A stretch of 64,000 nt of DNA from Gammaproteobacteria bacterium (GCA_017577615.1 PKRE01000001.1:186001-250000); one strand, 5' to 3'. Shown: positions 1-9,726, counted from the first letter of the stretch. Made by a program: numbers and translations. Notes: generated from the letters alone by a model not told the origin.

Positions 1-2877
1 GCTCGTCATCAAGACCGGACGTAGCCGAATCATGGAGGCCTGCACGATCGCTTCCTTGAACTCGACGCCGCGATCGCGCAATTGGTTCGCGAACTCGACG
101 ATGAGGATGCCGTTCTTCGCTGCAAGTCCGATCAGCATGATGCAGCCGATCTGACTGAACACGTTGATCGAACCGCCCGACGCGTACAGCCCGAACAATG
201 CTCCGGCGACCGCAAGCGGCACCGTGATCATGATGATGATCGGGTGCCGGAAGCTTTCGAATTGCGCCGCGAGCACCAGGAACACGATAACGAGCGCGAG
301 CACGAACGTTGCATACAGAGCGTTACCGGATCGCTTGTACTCGCGCGACTCGCCGTCGTAGTTAATCTGCGCGTGAGGCGGCAGCTCCGTCCTCACAAGG
401 TTCTCGAAATACTCGAGCGCATCGCCGAGCGAATAGCCCGGGTTCAGGTGCGCGGAGATCGTGATGGAACGCAACCGATCGAAGCGCTTGAGCTCGCGAG
501 CACCGGCCGTTTCGGAGACTTTGACCAGATTCGACAGCGGCACGAGCGTATTAGTGGTAGCCGAGCGTACGTAGATATTGTTGAGATCGTCCGGTGAGGC
601 TCGGTCCTCCTCGCGCGCCTGCAGTATCACGTTGTATTCCTCGCCGCGATCGAGAAACGTGGTCACGACGCGCGAACCCATCATTGTCTCGAGCGTGCGT
701 CCGACTGCAGTGAGCGAAACGCCAAGATCGGCTGCGCGATTGCGATCGATGGCGACGTTCAGCTGCGGCTTGCGAGGATAGTAGTCGGAATCGAGGTTCG
801 TAAGCCCGGGGTTCTCCGATGCTTTGGCGATCAGGATGTCGCGCCATTGCGCCAATTCCTCGTAGTCGCCGCCGCCAAGCACGACCTGCACCGGCGCGCC
901 GCCGCGGATGCCGAGCCCGCTCGGCGTTCCCACCACGACACGCACTGGCAGATCCGCGAGCCGACTCCGCAGCCGTGCTGCTATCTGCTGCGCGGATTCC
1001 TCGCGCTCGTCCCAGCCGCTCAGCACGAGCATCACACGACCGACGTTGACGTCGCCGGCACCGCCGAATGCGCCGGCGCGCGTCTGTACGCTCGTGACCG
1101 TCCCGCGCTCGACCTCCTCCATGACGACCGCCTCGACTTGCCGCAGGTATTCGTCGACGTATTGCAGGCTCGATCCTTCCGGCGCAACCACCGCAATCCA
1201 GATGAACCGGCGATCTTCCGCCGGCGCATACTCGGAAGGCAGTACGGTAAAGAGCCAAATGCTGAGCCCGATCGCCGCCACAGCGGCACCGAACACCGCC
1301 GACGGTGTGGCGAGCACAGCGCGCACGGAGCGCTGGTAAGCCTGCGACAACCAACGGAAGAAACGGTCAACCGCTTCGACGACCCTGCCGCGCAAGATCC
1401 CTCGCGCGAACAGCTTCGAGCTCAGCATGGGCACGAGCGTCAGCGACACCAGTGCCGAGATGGCGATTGCTGCGGCGATGGAAATGCCGAACTCGCCGAA
1501 CAAACGGCCAACGGCGCCTGGAATGAACGAGATGGGCAGGAACACGGCGATCAAGACGAGCGTCGTAGCGATCACTGCGAAGCCGATTTCGCGCGTGCCA
1601 TCGATCGCCGCAAGCAAGGACGGCTCGCCAAGCTCGATGCGACGCGCGATGTTCTCCAGCACCACGATCGCGTCGTCGACGACCAACCCGATGGCGAGCA
1701 CCGCCCCGAGCAACGTCAGCACATTGATGGAGTACCCCGCGATCGCCATGACGATGCACGCTGCGACGATCGACACGGGAATGGTCAACGCCGGAATGAC
1801 AGTGGCGCGCACCGTTCCGAGGAAGAAGTAAATGACGACGAGCACGAGCACCAGCGCAATGACGAGCGCGTGCACCACCTCCCGAAGCGATTCGCGCACG
1901 AACACCGAGTCGTCCGAGCGCACGTCCAGCCGTATATCGGGCGGCAAGGTCGTCCGCACGCGCTCCAGCTCCTCGCGAACGCCCTTGGAGACTTCGAGGA
2001 TATTGGCAGTGGACTGCGGAATGATGCCGAGACTGATGCCCGCCACACCGTCGTTGCGCGACAGCGCACGCACGTTCTCGGCGCCAAGCTCGACGTCCGC
2101 TACTTCTCCCAGCCGCACGAGATAACCGTCGCCGCCGCGACCGACGACGAGATTGCGAAAATCTGAGGGCGTGCGCAGGCCCGTATCCGTGCGCACAGTG
2201 AACTCGCGATCGCGCGACTCGATGCGTCCGGCGGGGAGCTCGACGTTCTCGGCCCGCAGCGCATTCTCGATGTCCTGGACCGTCAGTTGACGCGCGGCGA
2301 GCGCTTCGCGATCGAGCCAGATGCGCATCGCATAGCGACGCTCCCCGGCGATACGCACTTGCGCCACACCCTTGACGACCGAGAATCGATCGACCAGGTA
2401 GCGATCTGCGTAATCCGACAGCTCGAGCGCGGTGCGCTGATCGCTCTCGAGATTCAGCCACATCACCGGCTCGGCCGAGGTATCGACCTTGGCTATCTCC
2501 GGCGGCTCGGCCTCTTCGGGAAGATTGTTCAGAACGCGCGCGACACGGTCGCGAATATCGTTGGCAGCCGCATCGATGTCGCGGCCGAGGCTGAACTCCA
2601 CGGTGATCCGCGAGCGCTCGTCTTGGCTCGAGGACGTGATCTTCTCGATGCCTTCGAGGCCTGCGATGCGATTCTCGATCGCCTGCGTGATCTTCGACTC
2701 GACGACGGCCGCCGAAGCGCCGCGGTACACCGTGTCGATGCTGACGATCGGCGGCTGCACATCCGGCACTTCGCGAATCGGCAGCCGCAACAAGGCCATC
2801 AAGCCGATGATCGTGAGCAGCAGGCTCACGACCATTGCGAACACCGGACGACGAACCGAGATATCGGAGAGAATCAT
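1..2877 (-). CDS. RND efflux pump, inner-membrane transporter subunit (C-terminus cut off)
   Basis: This is the proton-driven pump of a tripartite RND (HAE-1, AcrB/MexB-like) efflux system in the inner membrane. The visible 959 residues open with MILSDISVRRPVFAMV, the usual first transmembrane helix, and carry the paired aspartates of helix 4 (GLVVDDAIV, near residue 400) used for proton relay. The frame is open to the window edge. Relatives are about 1020-1050 residues, so roughly the last 70-90 are missing. The ATG overlaps the adaptor stop (ATGA, 2874-2877), so the two genes are probably translated together. No outer-membrane channel gene is visible, so the pump may borrow a TolC-like protein or have one beyond the edge. 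The substrate cannot be told from sequence. Confidence 0.95.
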   Translation of the reverse strand, partial: MILSDISVRRPVFAMVVSLLLTIIGLMALLRLPIREVPDVQPPIVSIDTVYRGASAAVVESKITQAIENRIAGLEGIEKITSSSQDERSRITVEFSLGRDIDAAANDIRDRVARVLNNLPEEAEPPEIAKVDTSAEPVMWLNLESDQRTALELSDYADRYLVDRFSVVKGVAQVRIAGERRYAMRIWLDREALAARQLTVQDIENALRAENVELPAGRIESRDREFTVRTDTGLRTPSDFRNLVVGRGGDGYLVRLGEVADVELGAENVRALSRNDGVAGISLGIIPQSTANILEVSKGVREELERVRTTLPPDIRLDVRSDDSVFVRESLREVVHALVIALVLVLVVIYFFLGTVRATVIPALTIPVSIVAACIVMAIAGYSINVLTLLGAVLAIGLVVDDAIVVLENIARRIELGEPSLLAAIDGTREIGFAVIATTLVLIAVFLPISFIPGAVGRLFGEFGISIAAAIAISALVSLTLVPMLSSKLFARGILRGRVVEAVDRFFRWLSQAYQRSVRAVLATPSAVFGAAVAAIGLSIWLFTVLPSEYAPAEDRRFIWIAVVAPEGSSLQYVDEYLRQVEAVVMEEVERGTVTSVQTRAGAFGGAGDVNVGRVMLVLSGWDEREESAQQIAARLRSRLADLPVRVVVGTPSGLGIRGGAPVQVVLGGGDYEELAQWRDILIAKASENPGLTNLDSDYYPRKPQLNVAIDRNRAADLGVSLTAVGRTLETMMGSRVVTTFLDRGEEYNVILQAREEDRASPDDLNNIYVRSATTNTLVPLSNLVKVSETAGARELKRFDRLRSITISAHLNPGYSLGDALEYFENLVRTELPPHAQINYDGESREYKRSGNALYATFVLALVIVFLVLAAQFESFRHPIIIMITVPLAVAGALFGLYASGGSINVFSQIGCIMLIGLAAKNGILIVEFANQLRDRGVEFKEAIVQASMIRLRPVLMTS

Positions 2878-3968
2878 GTCGGCAGCTCGGCCACGAGCGC
2901 GCCGGGATTGACTCGCACGGGTTGCCCGTCGTGCACCTTGAGCGTCCCGTCCACGATGACCAGATCACCCGTGCTGAGCCCTTCGAGAATCTCCACCTCC
3001 CCCGGACGCCTGCGTCCCACGAGGACCTCGCGCTTGCGGGCGACCCCCTCGTCGGCGACGAACACATAGTGGCGCGCGCTCTCCGGCACGATTGCGCGTT
3101 CCGGCACCATCAGCGCCTCGCGCTCGGCGCGCACGACCTTCACGGTCATGAACAACCCAGGACGCAAGCGATTCTCGGGATTGCGAATGACCGCGCGGAT
3201 CGTCACCGAGCGGGTCGCCGGATCGATGCGCGTTCCGACGCTCGCAACGCGACCCGCGAATGTCTCATCTGGATACGCGCTGCTCGTTGCCGTCACGGGC
3301 AGGCCGGGCTCGAGCACAGAGAGGAAAACTTCTGGAACTGCGAAATCCAGCTTGACGGAGCTCAAGTCATCGAGCGTCGTGATGACCTCGCCGGGACTGA
3401 CCAAGCTGCCGAGACTCACATTGCGCAGCCCGACACGACCGGAGAACGGCGCGCGGATCATGCGATCTTCGAGCCGTGCCCGCGCGGCCGCCACACGCGC
3501 CTCGCTCGCCAGCAGATTCGCCTTGACCTGCTCGAGCTGCGCCTCGGACAAGGCGCGAGTGTGATAGAGCTCCTGGCTGCGCTGGAACTGACCGCGGCTC
3601 TCGCTGAGCTCGGCCTCTGCAGCCGCGAGCTCGGCACGGGCCTCGGCGCTGTCGAGCTCGACCAAGAGCTGGCCCTTGCGAACGTACTGACCTTCTTCGA
3701 AGTGGATCGCAGTGATCCGCTCGGCAACCTTCGCAGTGATGTTGACCGACTCATTGGCACGTACCGTGCCGACCGCCTCAACCTCGTGCGCGAAAGGCTT
3801 GAGCGTCGGATGCGCCACGACCACACTCACCGCCCGTGGCTCACGGGCAGGCACGGCCGGCGTGGCTTCGCGCGCTGCGAAGCCACGCCATGTCTGCAAA
3901 CCAAGTAGACCAAGAGCGACCGCCGCCACGCCGAACACGATGCCGCGGCGATTCACGAGTAGCGACAC
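2874..3968 (-). CDS. RND efflux periplasmic adaptor (membrane fusion protein)
   Basis: A 364-residue HlyD/AcrA-family adaptor that links the inner-membrane pump to an outer-membrane channel. It starts at GTG (VSLLVNRR) and has one hydrophobic N-terminal anchor (about residues 9-25) without a lipobox cysteine, so it is probably held by a membrane helix. A barrel-sandwich/lipoyl half (near residues 60-100, VRKGQLLVELDS) is followed by an Ala/Glu-rich helical hairpin (about 105-165), the second lipoyl half (RAPFSGRVGLRNVSLGSLV) and a beta-barrel with the typical PENRLRPGLFMTVKV stretch. It is the first gene of a two-gene operon, overlapping the pump by 4 bases. Confidence 0.93.
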   Translation of the reverse strand: MSLLVNRRGIVFGVAAVALGLLGLQTWRGFAAREATPAVPAREPRAVSVVVAHPTLKPFAHEVEAVGTVRANESVNITAKVAERITAIHFEEGQYVRKGQLLVELDSAEARAELAAAEAELSESRGQFQRSQELYHTRALSEAQLEQVKANLLASEARVAAARARLEDRMIRAPFSGRVGLRNVSLGSLVSPGEVITTLDDLSSVKLDFAVPEVFLSVLEPGLPVTATSSAYPDETFAGRVASVGTRIDPATRSVTIRAVIRNPENRLRPGLFMTVKVVRAEREALMVPERAIVPESARHYVFVADEGVARKREVLVGRRRPGEVEILEGLSTGDLVIVDGTLKVHDGQPVRVNPGALVAELPT

Positions 3969-4113
3969 GCCTTACACCGAAGATTCAAAACAGGAAGCGT
4001 GCTCGCCTCGAAGAGGCGCACAGGTGCGCGTGCTCGCGCGTTAGGTGCAAGCTACCCGGAAATCGGGCGAATTTCCTGCAAAGAATCGTGAAAGTGCGTA
4101 GCAGGTCCGCCTG

Positions 4114-5058
4114 TTACATGGGTTCGGCGTCGGAGGCGTCGGATACGCCCTCGAACAGGGCCGTTGACAAGTAGCGCTCCCCTGTATCGGGCAGCATCGC
4201 CAGGATGACTGACCCCTGCCGCGCACGCTGCGCCACCTTGAGCGCAGCGGCGAACGTCGCCCCGGAGGAGATCCCGCAGAAAATGCCCTCCTTGCTCGCG
4301 AGCGCGCGCGCGGTGTCGATCGCCTCCTGATCGGTGACCTGCACGATCTCGTCGGCCAGCGAACGATTGAGCACGCTCGGCACGAAGTCGGGCGTCCAAC
4401 CCTGAATCTTGTGCGGCTTGAATTCGCCGCCGGAGAGCAGCGGAGCGTTCGCCGGCTCTGCCACGATGATTTTCGTCTCGGGGCGCGCCTTCTTGATCAT
4501 CTCGCCAGCACCCGTGAGCGTGCCGCCGGTGCCCCATCCGGTGACCCAGAAATCTAGGCGCTTGCCCGCGAAGTCGCTCAAGATCTCCGGACCGGTCGTA
4601 TTGCGGTGGTACTCGGGATTGGCCGGATTGTCGAATTGTCGCGCGAGGAACCAACCGTGCTTTTTCGCCAGCTCCTCCGCCTTGCGCACCATGCCCGTTC
4701 CCCGTTCTTCCGCTGGCGTCAAAATGACCTTCGCTCCGAGCATGCGCATGATCTTGCGTCGCTCGACCGAGAAAGTCTCGACCATCACGGCAACGAATGG
4801 GTATCCCTTGGCTGCGCAGACCATCGCGAGCGCAATGCCCGTGTTACCCGAGGTCGCCTCGACAACCGTCTGGCCTGGTTTCAGCAGACCGCGACGCTCC
4901 GCATCCTCGATGATGGCAATCGCCAGGCGATCCTTCACGGAGGACAGTGGATTGAAGAACTCGCACTTCACATACATGGTCGTATGCGCTGGAGCGAGGC
5001 GATTGATACGTACGATCGGAGTGCGACCGATCGTGCCGAGGATGTTGTCGTAGATCAT
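4114..5058 (-). CDS. cysK: Cysteine synthase (O-acetylserine sulfhydrylase)
   Basis: A 314-residue fold-type II PLP enzyme that makes L-cysteine from O-acetylserine and sulfide in the cytosol. The PLP lysine is K42 in PLSSVKDRLA. The substrate loop TSGNTG, the glycine-rich phosphate loop GTGGTLTGAG and the late GISSGA motif are all present, and the length is normal for CysK. The N-terminus (IYDNILGTIGRTPIVRINRL) is canonical, which fixes the ATG at 5058. It sits alone between the RND adaptor (145-base gap) and phaC (114-base gap). CysK and CysM are hard to separate by eye; the NPLSSVKDR form leans to CysK. Confidence 0.92.
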   Translation of the reverse strand: MIYDNILGTIGRTPIVRINRLAPAHTTMYVKCEFFNPLSSVKDRLAIAIIEDAERRGLLKPGQTVVEATSGNTGIALAMVCAAKGYPFVAVMVETFSVERRKIMRMLGAKVILTPAEERGTGMVRKAEELAKKHGWFLARQFDNPANPEYHRNTTGPEILSDFAGKRLDFWVTGWGTGGTLTGAGEMIKKARPETKIIVAEPANAPLLSGGEFKPHKIQGWTPDFVPSVLNRSLADEIVQVTDQEAIDTARALASKEGIFCGISSGATFAAALKVAQRARQGSVILAMLPDTGERYLSTALFEGVSDASDAEPM

Positions 5059-5172
5059 AGGCTGGCGAACGGTATCAGGTAGCTGTAGAGGGTATGATTC
5101 GGTGAGATTGCGCGACTGTGAGCCGTCCAGTCAACCGGCAGCGCAGAGCGCGCCGGCGAAACAGGCTAGGTC

Positions 5173-6285
5173 TCATGACTTTCTGCCGCCTCCCGCTCGT
5201 CGACGCGTGCCACGCCGATCGCGCTCGGCGAGCCATTGGGCAATGCGTGTCGGCACTTCCCGTTGCGCCGCAGCGCTCACATAGATCCCGACATGACCGC
5301 CTGCAAAGGCGTACTCGGTATAGTCGCGCGTGGTCACGAGCCCGCGTAACGCGCGGCTTGCAGATGGCGGCACGAGATGGTCGCGCTCGGCGTAGATATT
5401 GAAGACTGGCATGTCGATGCGTCGCAAGTCGATGCGCTCGCCGCCGATCTCGAGCGTGCCAGACACGAGACGATTCTCCTTCACGAACCATTTCATGAAC
5501 TGGCGGTACATTTCCGCAGGCTGATCGGGACTGTCGAAGATCCACTTCTCCATGCGCATGAAGGTCTCGAGCGCTTCTCGATCCACCGAGCGCTCGAAGA
5601 TGTCGACATACTTTTGACTCAACAACCGGTACGGCATGAGCGCGAGAAACATCGCGTTCAGCATTTCGCCGGGAATATTGCCGACCGTGTCGACGAGGGC
5701 GTCGATGTCCACGGCGTCGCTCCACTTGGTGAGCACGTTGTCGGGCGTGCGAAAATCGACCGGCGTCACCATCGTGATGAGATTACGCACGCGCTGCGGC
5801 CGCGCGGCCGCATAGCACAGGCTGAGCGTGCCTCCTTGGCAGACGCCGAGCAGCGTCAGAGCCTTTGTGCGCGAATGCTCACATACAGCACGCGTACAGT
5901 TGTCCAAATAGCGCAGCACGTAATCCTCCAGCTCGAGGTAGCGATCGGCCCCGTCCGGATAACCCCAGTCGATCAAGTAGACATCCACTCCTCGCGAGAG
6001 TAATCCGCGCACGAGTGAACGATCCGGCTGCAAGTCCATCATGTACGGGCGGTTCACCAGCGCATAGCAAATCAAGACCGGCGTACGCACGCGCGCCTGT
6101 GCGACAACCTCGAGCGGCTGATAACGGTAGACCACCAGCTTGTCCTCGCGATAGATCGCCTCCTTTGCAGAACAGCCGACTTCTGGCTCTCTGACGTTTG
6201 CCAGCGCGCGAGCGCCTTTTTCCAAGCGCTCGAGCCAGGCTTGCACATCGCGCAGCAGCGCCTCTGTCACGTTTGCCTCCTTCAT
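5173..6285 (-). CDS. phaC: Class III poly(3-hydroxyalkanoate) synthase catalytic subunit PhaC
   Basis: A 370-residue alpha/beta-hydrolase-fold synthase that polymerises hydroxyacyl-CoA into PHA on the granule surface. The lipase-like box is GVCQGG with nucleophile C149. D302 (AERDHLVPP) and H331 (GGHVGIYV) complete the triad; these are the numbers I recall for the Allochromatium class III enzyme. Class III PhaC is about 350-370 residues and needs PhaE, and phaE lies directly upstream with an ATGA overlap (6282-6285), which fixes this start. A longer in-frame upstream extension is possible but would run through phaE and has no family support. The C-terminus is basic. Confidence 0.95.
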   Translation of the reverse strand: MKEANVTEALLRDVQAWLERLEKGARALANVREPEVGCSAKEAIYREDKLVVYRYQPLEVVAQARVRTPVLICYALVNRPYMMDLQPDRSLVRGLLSRGVDVYLIDWGYPDGADRYLELEDYVLRYLDNCTRAVCEHSRTKALTLLGVCQGGTLSLCYAAARPQRVRNLITMVTPVDFRTPDNVLTKWSDAVDIDALVDTVGNIPGEMLNAMFLALMPYRLLSQKYVDIFERSVDREALETFMRMEKWIFDSPDQPAEMYRQFMKWFVKENRLVSGTLEIGGERIDLRRIDMPVFNIYAERDHLVPPSASRALRGLVTTRDYTEYAFAGGHVGIYVSAAAQREVPTRIAQWLAERDRRGTRRRAGGGRKS

Positions 6286-6983
6286 GCACGCCTCCGCTTC
6301 TTCGTGCTGGCGCTCTGGGCTGTGCTCTTCTTCGTGCGATCGCGAGCGACCACCCCCTGCTCGATGCGATCGAGCCGTCGCCGCAGCGCGCGCAATTCGC
6401 GATGGACGCTGTTCAGCTCGGCACGCGTCGGCAAATCGAATTGCTTGAGAACGCGCTCGAGAACGATTTGCTGCTTCGCGCGCCATTGCACAGCCGCATT
6501 GATGAGCGCCCCTTGAAGCTGCGCATACTCGTCGGAACGCGCCACCTCGGCGTACACGTCTTCGGCACACTCGATCCACAGGTCATACAGCTCACGTACA
6601 TCCTCAAGCGGGCGATTCTCCTGCGCACGCGCACGCACGACGCGCTCGAGCCGATCGAGCGCCTGCGCGTGAATGGCGACAAGACGCGCGAGCCAGTCGG
6701 TCTCGCACTTGCGATAAGCGAGCTGCGCATCGACAAGCTCGCGCCAGGCGAGCTGATGCTCCCGGGCCCATCCGATCGGCGGTGCGCCGGCAGAAAAACC
6801 GGCACGGAGCCAACGCTCGGCCACGTTCAACCATTCGCGCCCAAATCCGGAGAAGAGCGCCGCGACATCCACCTCGGTGTCGACATTGGAACGGGCGCGC
6901 TCCTCCGCCATGCGCTCACAATTCCGTCGCTGCTCATCGATCCAAGCCTGTGCCCAGTTCTCGTTCACATCGCGCGCCTGCAT
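6282..6983 (-). CDS. phaE: Class III PHA synthase subunit PhaE
   Basis: This is the partner subunit that activates PhaC in class III synthases. The 233-residue product begins MQARDVNENWAQAWIDEQRR and is rich in charged, probably coiled helices (for example RELRALRRRLDRIEQGV), with a Lys/Arg tail (TKKSTAQSASTKKRRRA) that could bind DNA or the granule surface. It is shorter than the Allochromatium PhaE (about 350 residues). The identification rests on the helical pattern, the AGFSAGAPPIGWAREHQ region and the position immediately before and overlapping phaC. The ATG at 6983 was chosen because upstream in-frame sequence enters the divergent promoter region of phaR. Confidence 0.85.
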   Translation of the reverse strand: MQARDVNENWAQAWIDEQRRNCERMAEERARSNVDTEVDVAALFSGFGREWLNVAERWLRAGFSAGAPPIGWAREHQLAWRELVDAQLAYRKCETDWLARLVAIHAQALDRLERVVRARAQENRPLEDVRELYDLWIECAEDVYAEVARSDEYAQLQGALINAAVQWRAKQQIVLERVLKQFDLPTRAELNSVHRELRALRRRLDRIEQGVVARDRTKKSTAQSASTKKRRRA

Positions 6984-7144
6984 GTGCCTCTGGCCTCGTC
7001 GATCTCGCCCACTGTTGTTGCACTGCCAAATCGAGACCGTTAGAGTACCTTTGCAAGCGACGGCGCGCGAGCGGCGCCTTGGTCGCTCAACGGCGCGTTC
7101 CTGGCCGAACGCTCCGGCGCCCGTCCCATTACCGAGGTCCGAAC
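6984..7144. promoter_or_regulatory. Divergent phaE/phaR control region with candidate phaR promoter
   Basis: This 161-base gap separates phaEC (minus) from phaR (plus). On the plus strand a plausible sigma-70 promoter is TTGCAC (7018-7023), 17 bases, then TAGAGT (7041-7046). PhaR proteins autoregulate and repress PHA genes by binding TGC/GCA-rich sites, and the stretch around 7014-7027 (TTGTTGCACTGC) is a reasonable candidate operator overlapping the -35. The operator assignment is inference; no clear minus-strand promoter was found. Confidence 0.4.
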
Positions 7145-7672
7145 ATGGGCGGATCCGGGCAACGTACAGCAACGCTGCACATGAGCAACGAACGCGTTAT
7201 CAAAAAGTACGCCAACCGCCGGCTCTACGACGCCTCGCAGAGCAGGCACGTGACGCTCGACGACATCCGCAAGATGATCATTGCGGGTGAGCGCATCAAA
7301 GTCATCGAAGACAAGACCAATGAGGACATCACGCGCCTGATCCTGCTGCAGGTGATCGCGGATCAAGAACAGTTCGGTCGTCCGATCTTTTCGACGTCGT
7401 TCTTGGAGGCACTGATTCGCTTCTACGGCAACTCGCTGCAGGGCTTCCTGAGCGCCTATCTGGAAAAGAGCGTCGAAACGTTCATGCGTCAACAAGAAGC
7501 CGTGCACGCTCAGCTCGCCCGCATGATGACGACGGGCCCGCTCGGTGCGATGACTGAGCTGACGCGGCAGAACCTCGAGCTATGGGCGCGCATGCAGGAG
7601 TCGATGCTTGCAGCATTCGCGCCCCCTAGAGAGACGTCGAACGACAAGAAGGACGAAGACAAGACGGTATAG
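7145..7672 (+). CDS. phaR: PHA synthesis repressor PhaR
   Basis: This DNA- and PHA-binding repressor senses free polymer and controls PHA and phasin genes. The core NERVIKKYANRRLYDAS followed by HVTLDDIRKMI is the signature PHB/PHA accumulation regulator DNA-binding domain. The second domain (ITRLILLQVIADQEQFGRP) and a helical tail with repeated Met/Gln follow. Two starts are possible. The ATG at 7145 has a GAGGT ribosome site 6 bases upstream and gives 175 residues. The ATG at 7181 (MSNERV, 163 residues) fits family N-termini better but has no visible ribosome site. It is divergent from phaEC. Confidence 0.93.
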   Translation: MGGSGQRTATLHMSNERVIKKYANRRLYDASQSRHVTLDDIRKMIIAGERIKVIEDKTNEDITRLILLQVIADQEQFGRPIFSTSFLEALIRFYGNSLQGFLSAYLEKSVETFMRQQEAVHAQLARMMTTGPLGAMTELTRQNLELWARMQESMLAAFAPPRETSNDKKDEDKTV

Positions 7673-7778
7673 CTTCGCGATACTCTGACCCCCGCCCACC
7701 GATAAGTCATAATCCTCGCCCCGGTCTCGTAATGGGCAGCCCGTAATCCGCAGACGCAGCCATCCTAGCTCACCAGTC

Positions 7779-9230
7779 ATGCGTATCGCCTTCATCGCCT
7801 CTGAAGTCGCGCCGCTTGCAAAGACCGGCGGGCTTGCCGACGTGGCCGGCGCGCTCCCGCGTCAGTTGCACGACTTCGGGCACGACGTGCGCGTGTTCAT
7901 GCCGCTGTACGCAAGCATTGGCGCCGGCACCTCCGATGCCGTCGCGCTGACCAACGCACAAGCCGTGCCGTTGCACCTCGGCCCGCATTTCTATCGCTTT
8001 TCCGTGCTCGAGAGCCGTTTGCCGGACTCGAACATTCCATTGTATTTCGTGCACTGTCCCGAGCTGTACGACCGTCCCAGCATCTACACCCAGGATGTGG
8101 ACGAGCACTTGCGATTCCTGCTGCTGCAACGCGCGGCGTTGGAAACGTGCCAGCGCCTTGTCTTCGGGCCGGATATCGTCCATTGCAACGACTGGCATAC
8201 GGCGCTCCTACCGCTGCTGCTCAAGAGCATTTACGCATGGGATCGGCTGTTCGCCGGCACACGCACGGTCTTGACGATTCATAACGTCGGCTATCAAGGC
8301 GTTTTCGGGTCGCACACCATCGACGATGTTGGTGGCGACGTTCGAGGGTTATTGGCGCCCGACACCGCTGCCGGCGCACCGATCAATTGGCTGCGCGAGG
8401 GTATTCGCCACGCCGACCGTGTCACGACAGTGAGCCCGACATACGCGTGGGAGATTTGCACGCCGCTTGGCGGGCACGGCCTGGACGGGGACCTCAGAGC
8501 ACGTCGCGACGGCATCGTCGGCATCCTGAACGGCGTCGATTACGCCGAATGGAACCCCGCGACCGATCCTTACCTCAAACACCACTATTCGCGCGACGAC
8601 CTCTCGGGGAAGGTCGCCACGAAGCGTTGGTTTCTAGATTGGCTCAACCTGCCCGTGCCGGAAACGACCCCGCTCGTCGGCATCGTCTCGCGCTTGACCG
8701 CGCAAAAAGGCTTCGATCTGCTGTTCGATACGCTGCCCGAGATTCTCACGACGCGCGATCTCGCCTTCGTCGTGCTTGGAAGCGGCGAGACGCGCTATGA
8801 GCAGTTCTTCGCGGAGCTACAACAGCGTTTCCCGGAGCGCGTGTCGTTTCACGGCGGATACAACAATGAGCTTGCGCATCTCATCGAAGCGGCGAGCGAC
8901 ATGTTCCTCATGCCTTCGATGTACGAGCCGTGCGGCCTCAATCAGATGTACAGCTTGAAATACGGCACCGTTCCGATCGTTCGCCGCACGGGTGGACTGG
9001 CGGACTCGGTGCAGATGTGGGATCCGATCACCCGCCAAGGCACGGGAATCGTTTTCAACGACTTCGATAGTACCGGGCTCCGCTGGGCCCTGCACACCGC
9101 GCTCGATCTGTACAAGGACAGGGACGCTTGGCTGCAGATCGTCCGCAACGGCATGGCGCAAGACTTCTCGTGGGAACGCCAAGCGAGAAAGTACGAGGAC
9201 GTCTATCGAGGTCTCTTGGCTGGCTTATAG
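7779..9230 (+). CDS. glgA: Glycogen synthase (ADP-glucose type)
   Basis: A 483-residue GT5 glycosyltransferase that extends alpha-1,4-glucan from ADP-glucose. The N-terminus MRIAFIASEVAPLAKTGGLADV contains the KTGGL ADP-glucose-binding motif at residues 15-19. The C-terminal GT-B domain has the catalytic region PSMYEPCGLNQMYSLKYG and the usual VRRTGGLADSV. The length matches E. coli GlgA (477). It pairs with glgC about 0.6 kb downstream on the opposite strand, so ADP-glucose supply and use are encoded together but not in one transcript. No branching enzyme (glgB) or phosphorylase is in the window. Confidence 0.96.
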   Translation: MRIAFIASEVAPLAKTGGLADVAGALPRQLHDFGHDVRVFMPLYASIGAGTSDAVALTNAQAVPLHLGPHFYRFSVLESRLPDSNIPLYFVHCPELYDRPSIYTQDVDEHLRFLLLQRAALETCQRLVFGPDIVHCNDWHTALLPLLLKSIYAWDRLFAGTRTVLTIHNVGYQGVFGSHTIDDVGGDVRGLLAPDTAAGAPINWLREGIRHADRVTTVSPTYAWEICTPLGGHGLDGDLRARRDGIVGILNGVDYAEWNPATDPYLKHHYSRDDLSGKVATKRWFLDWLNLPVPETTPLVGIVSRLTAQKGFDLLFDTLPEILTTRDLAFVVLGSGETRYEQFFAELQQRFPERVSFHGGYNNELAHLIEAASDMFLMPSMYEPCGLNQMYSLKYGTVPIVRRTGGLADSVQMWDPITRQGTGIVFNDFDSTGLRWALHTALDLYKDRDAWLQIVRNGMAQDFSWERQARKYEDVYRGLLAGL

Positions 9231-9258
9231 GCTGCAGACCGTAGGCGCGCCTCCGATG

Positions 9259-9726
9259 CTAGCGCTTCGTTTCTAGATCCACTACGCCACTCTCGCGAAA
9301 CGGAATCTTCCTGAGCATGCCGATATCCGTCAGGATTCGTCCCTCTATCAGGTATTCCACCTGACGCCTTCCTTGCAGGCGGGTGAGCAGTCGTCCGATG
9401 CTGCTGACGAAGTTAGTGCGGACGATGATGTCGAACTCGGTCTCACCGTTCGCGGGCACCACGAAGGGTCGCGGCGTGACTCCCTCGGCGAATCGATCAC
9501 CTTCCAGGAACAGCTGATAGTCGATACCACGGATAGGCAGATCGCGGTTGTTCGGATTCTGCACGTGCATGCGTACGACGAACGTTTGACTGAAGATGTC
9601 TCCGGACGTCATCGCTGCGCCCACGAGCGTCAACCGTGGCGTTTCGAGCTTCGGCGCCAAGGACGCGCAGCCGGAGAATGTAAGCACACAGGCAAGCGCG
9701 AACATGCCCGCGTATCGCATCATCAT
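9259..9726 (-). CDS. LEA14-like lipoprotein
   Basis: A 155-residue small lipoprotein. A short hydrophobic N-terminus ends in the lipobox LTFSGC, so the mature protein is probably lipid-anchored. The rest is a single LEA type 2 (WHy/LEA14) beta-sandwich: VVRMHVQNPNNRDLPIRGIDY, then FAEGVTPRPFVVPANGETEF. Family members are water-stress-related or uncharacterised envelope proteins. The start region has three consecutive ATGs (9726-9718) after a GAGGTGA ribosome site; the second or third is best spaced. It lies 97 bases downstream of glgC on the same strand and may be cotranscribed. A role in glycogen metabolism is not implied by the sequence. Confidence 0.85.
   Translation of the reverse strand: MMMRYAGMFALACVLTFSGCASLAPKLETPRLTLVGAAMTSGDIFSQTFVVRMHVQNPNNRDLPIRGIDYQLFLEGDRFAEGVTPRPFVVPANGETEFDIIVRTNFVSSIGRLLTRLQGRRQVEYLIEGRILTDIGMLRKIPFRESGVVDLETKR

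Noticed and set aside
847..2166. 439-codon open frame on the plus strand
   Set aside because: It is antisense to the RND pump, His/Arg/Asp-rich with no domain, and is the usual shadow of a GC-rich gene.
1367..3067. 566-codon minus-strand frame
   Set aside because: It is out of phase with the RND pump and adaptor on the same strand and is Arg/Ser-rich. The true pump frame runs 1-2877 with clear RND motifs.
5059..5172. Possible riboswitch or leader between cysK and phaC
   Set aside because: Only 114 bases with no conserved RNA motif recognised.
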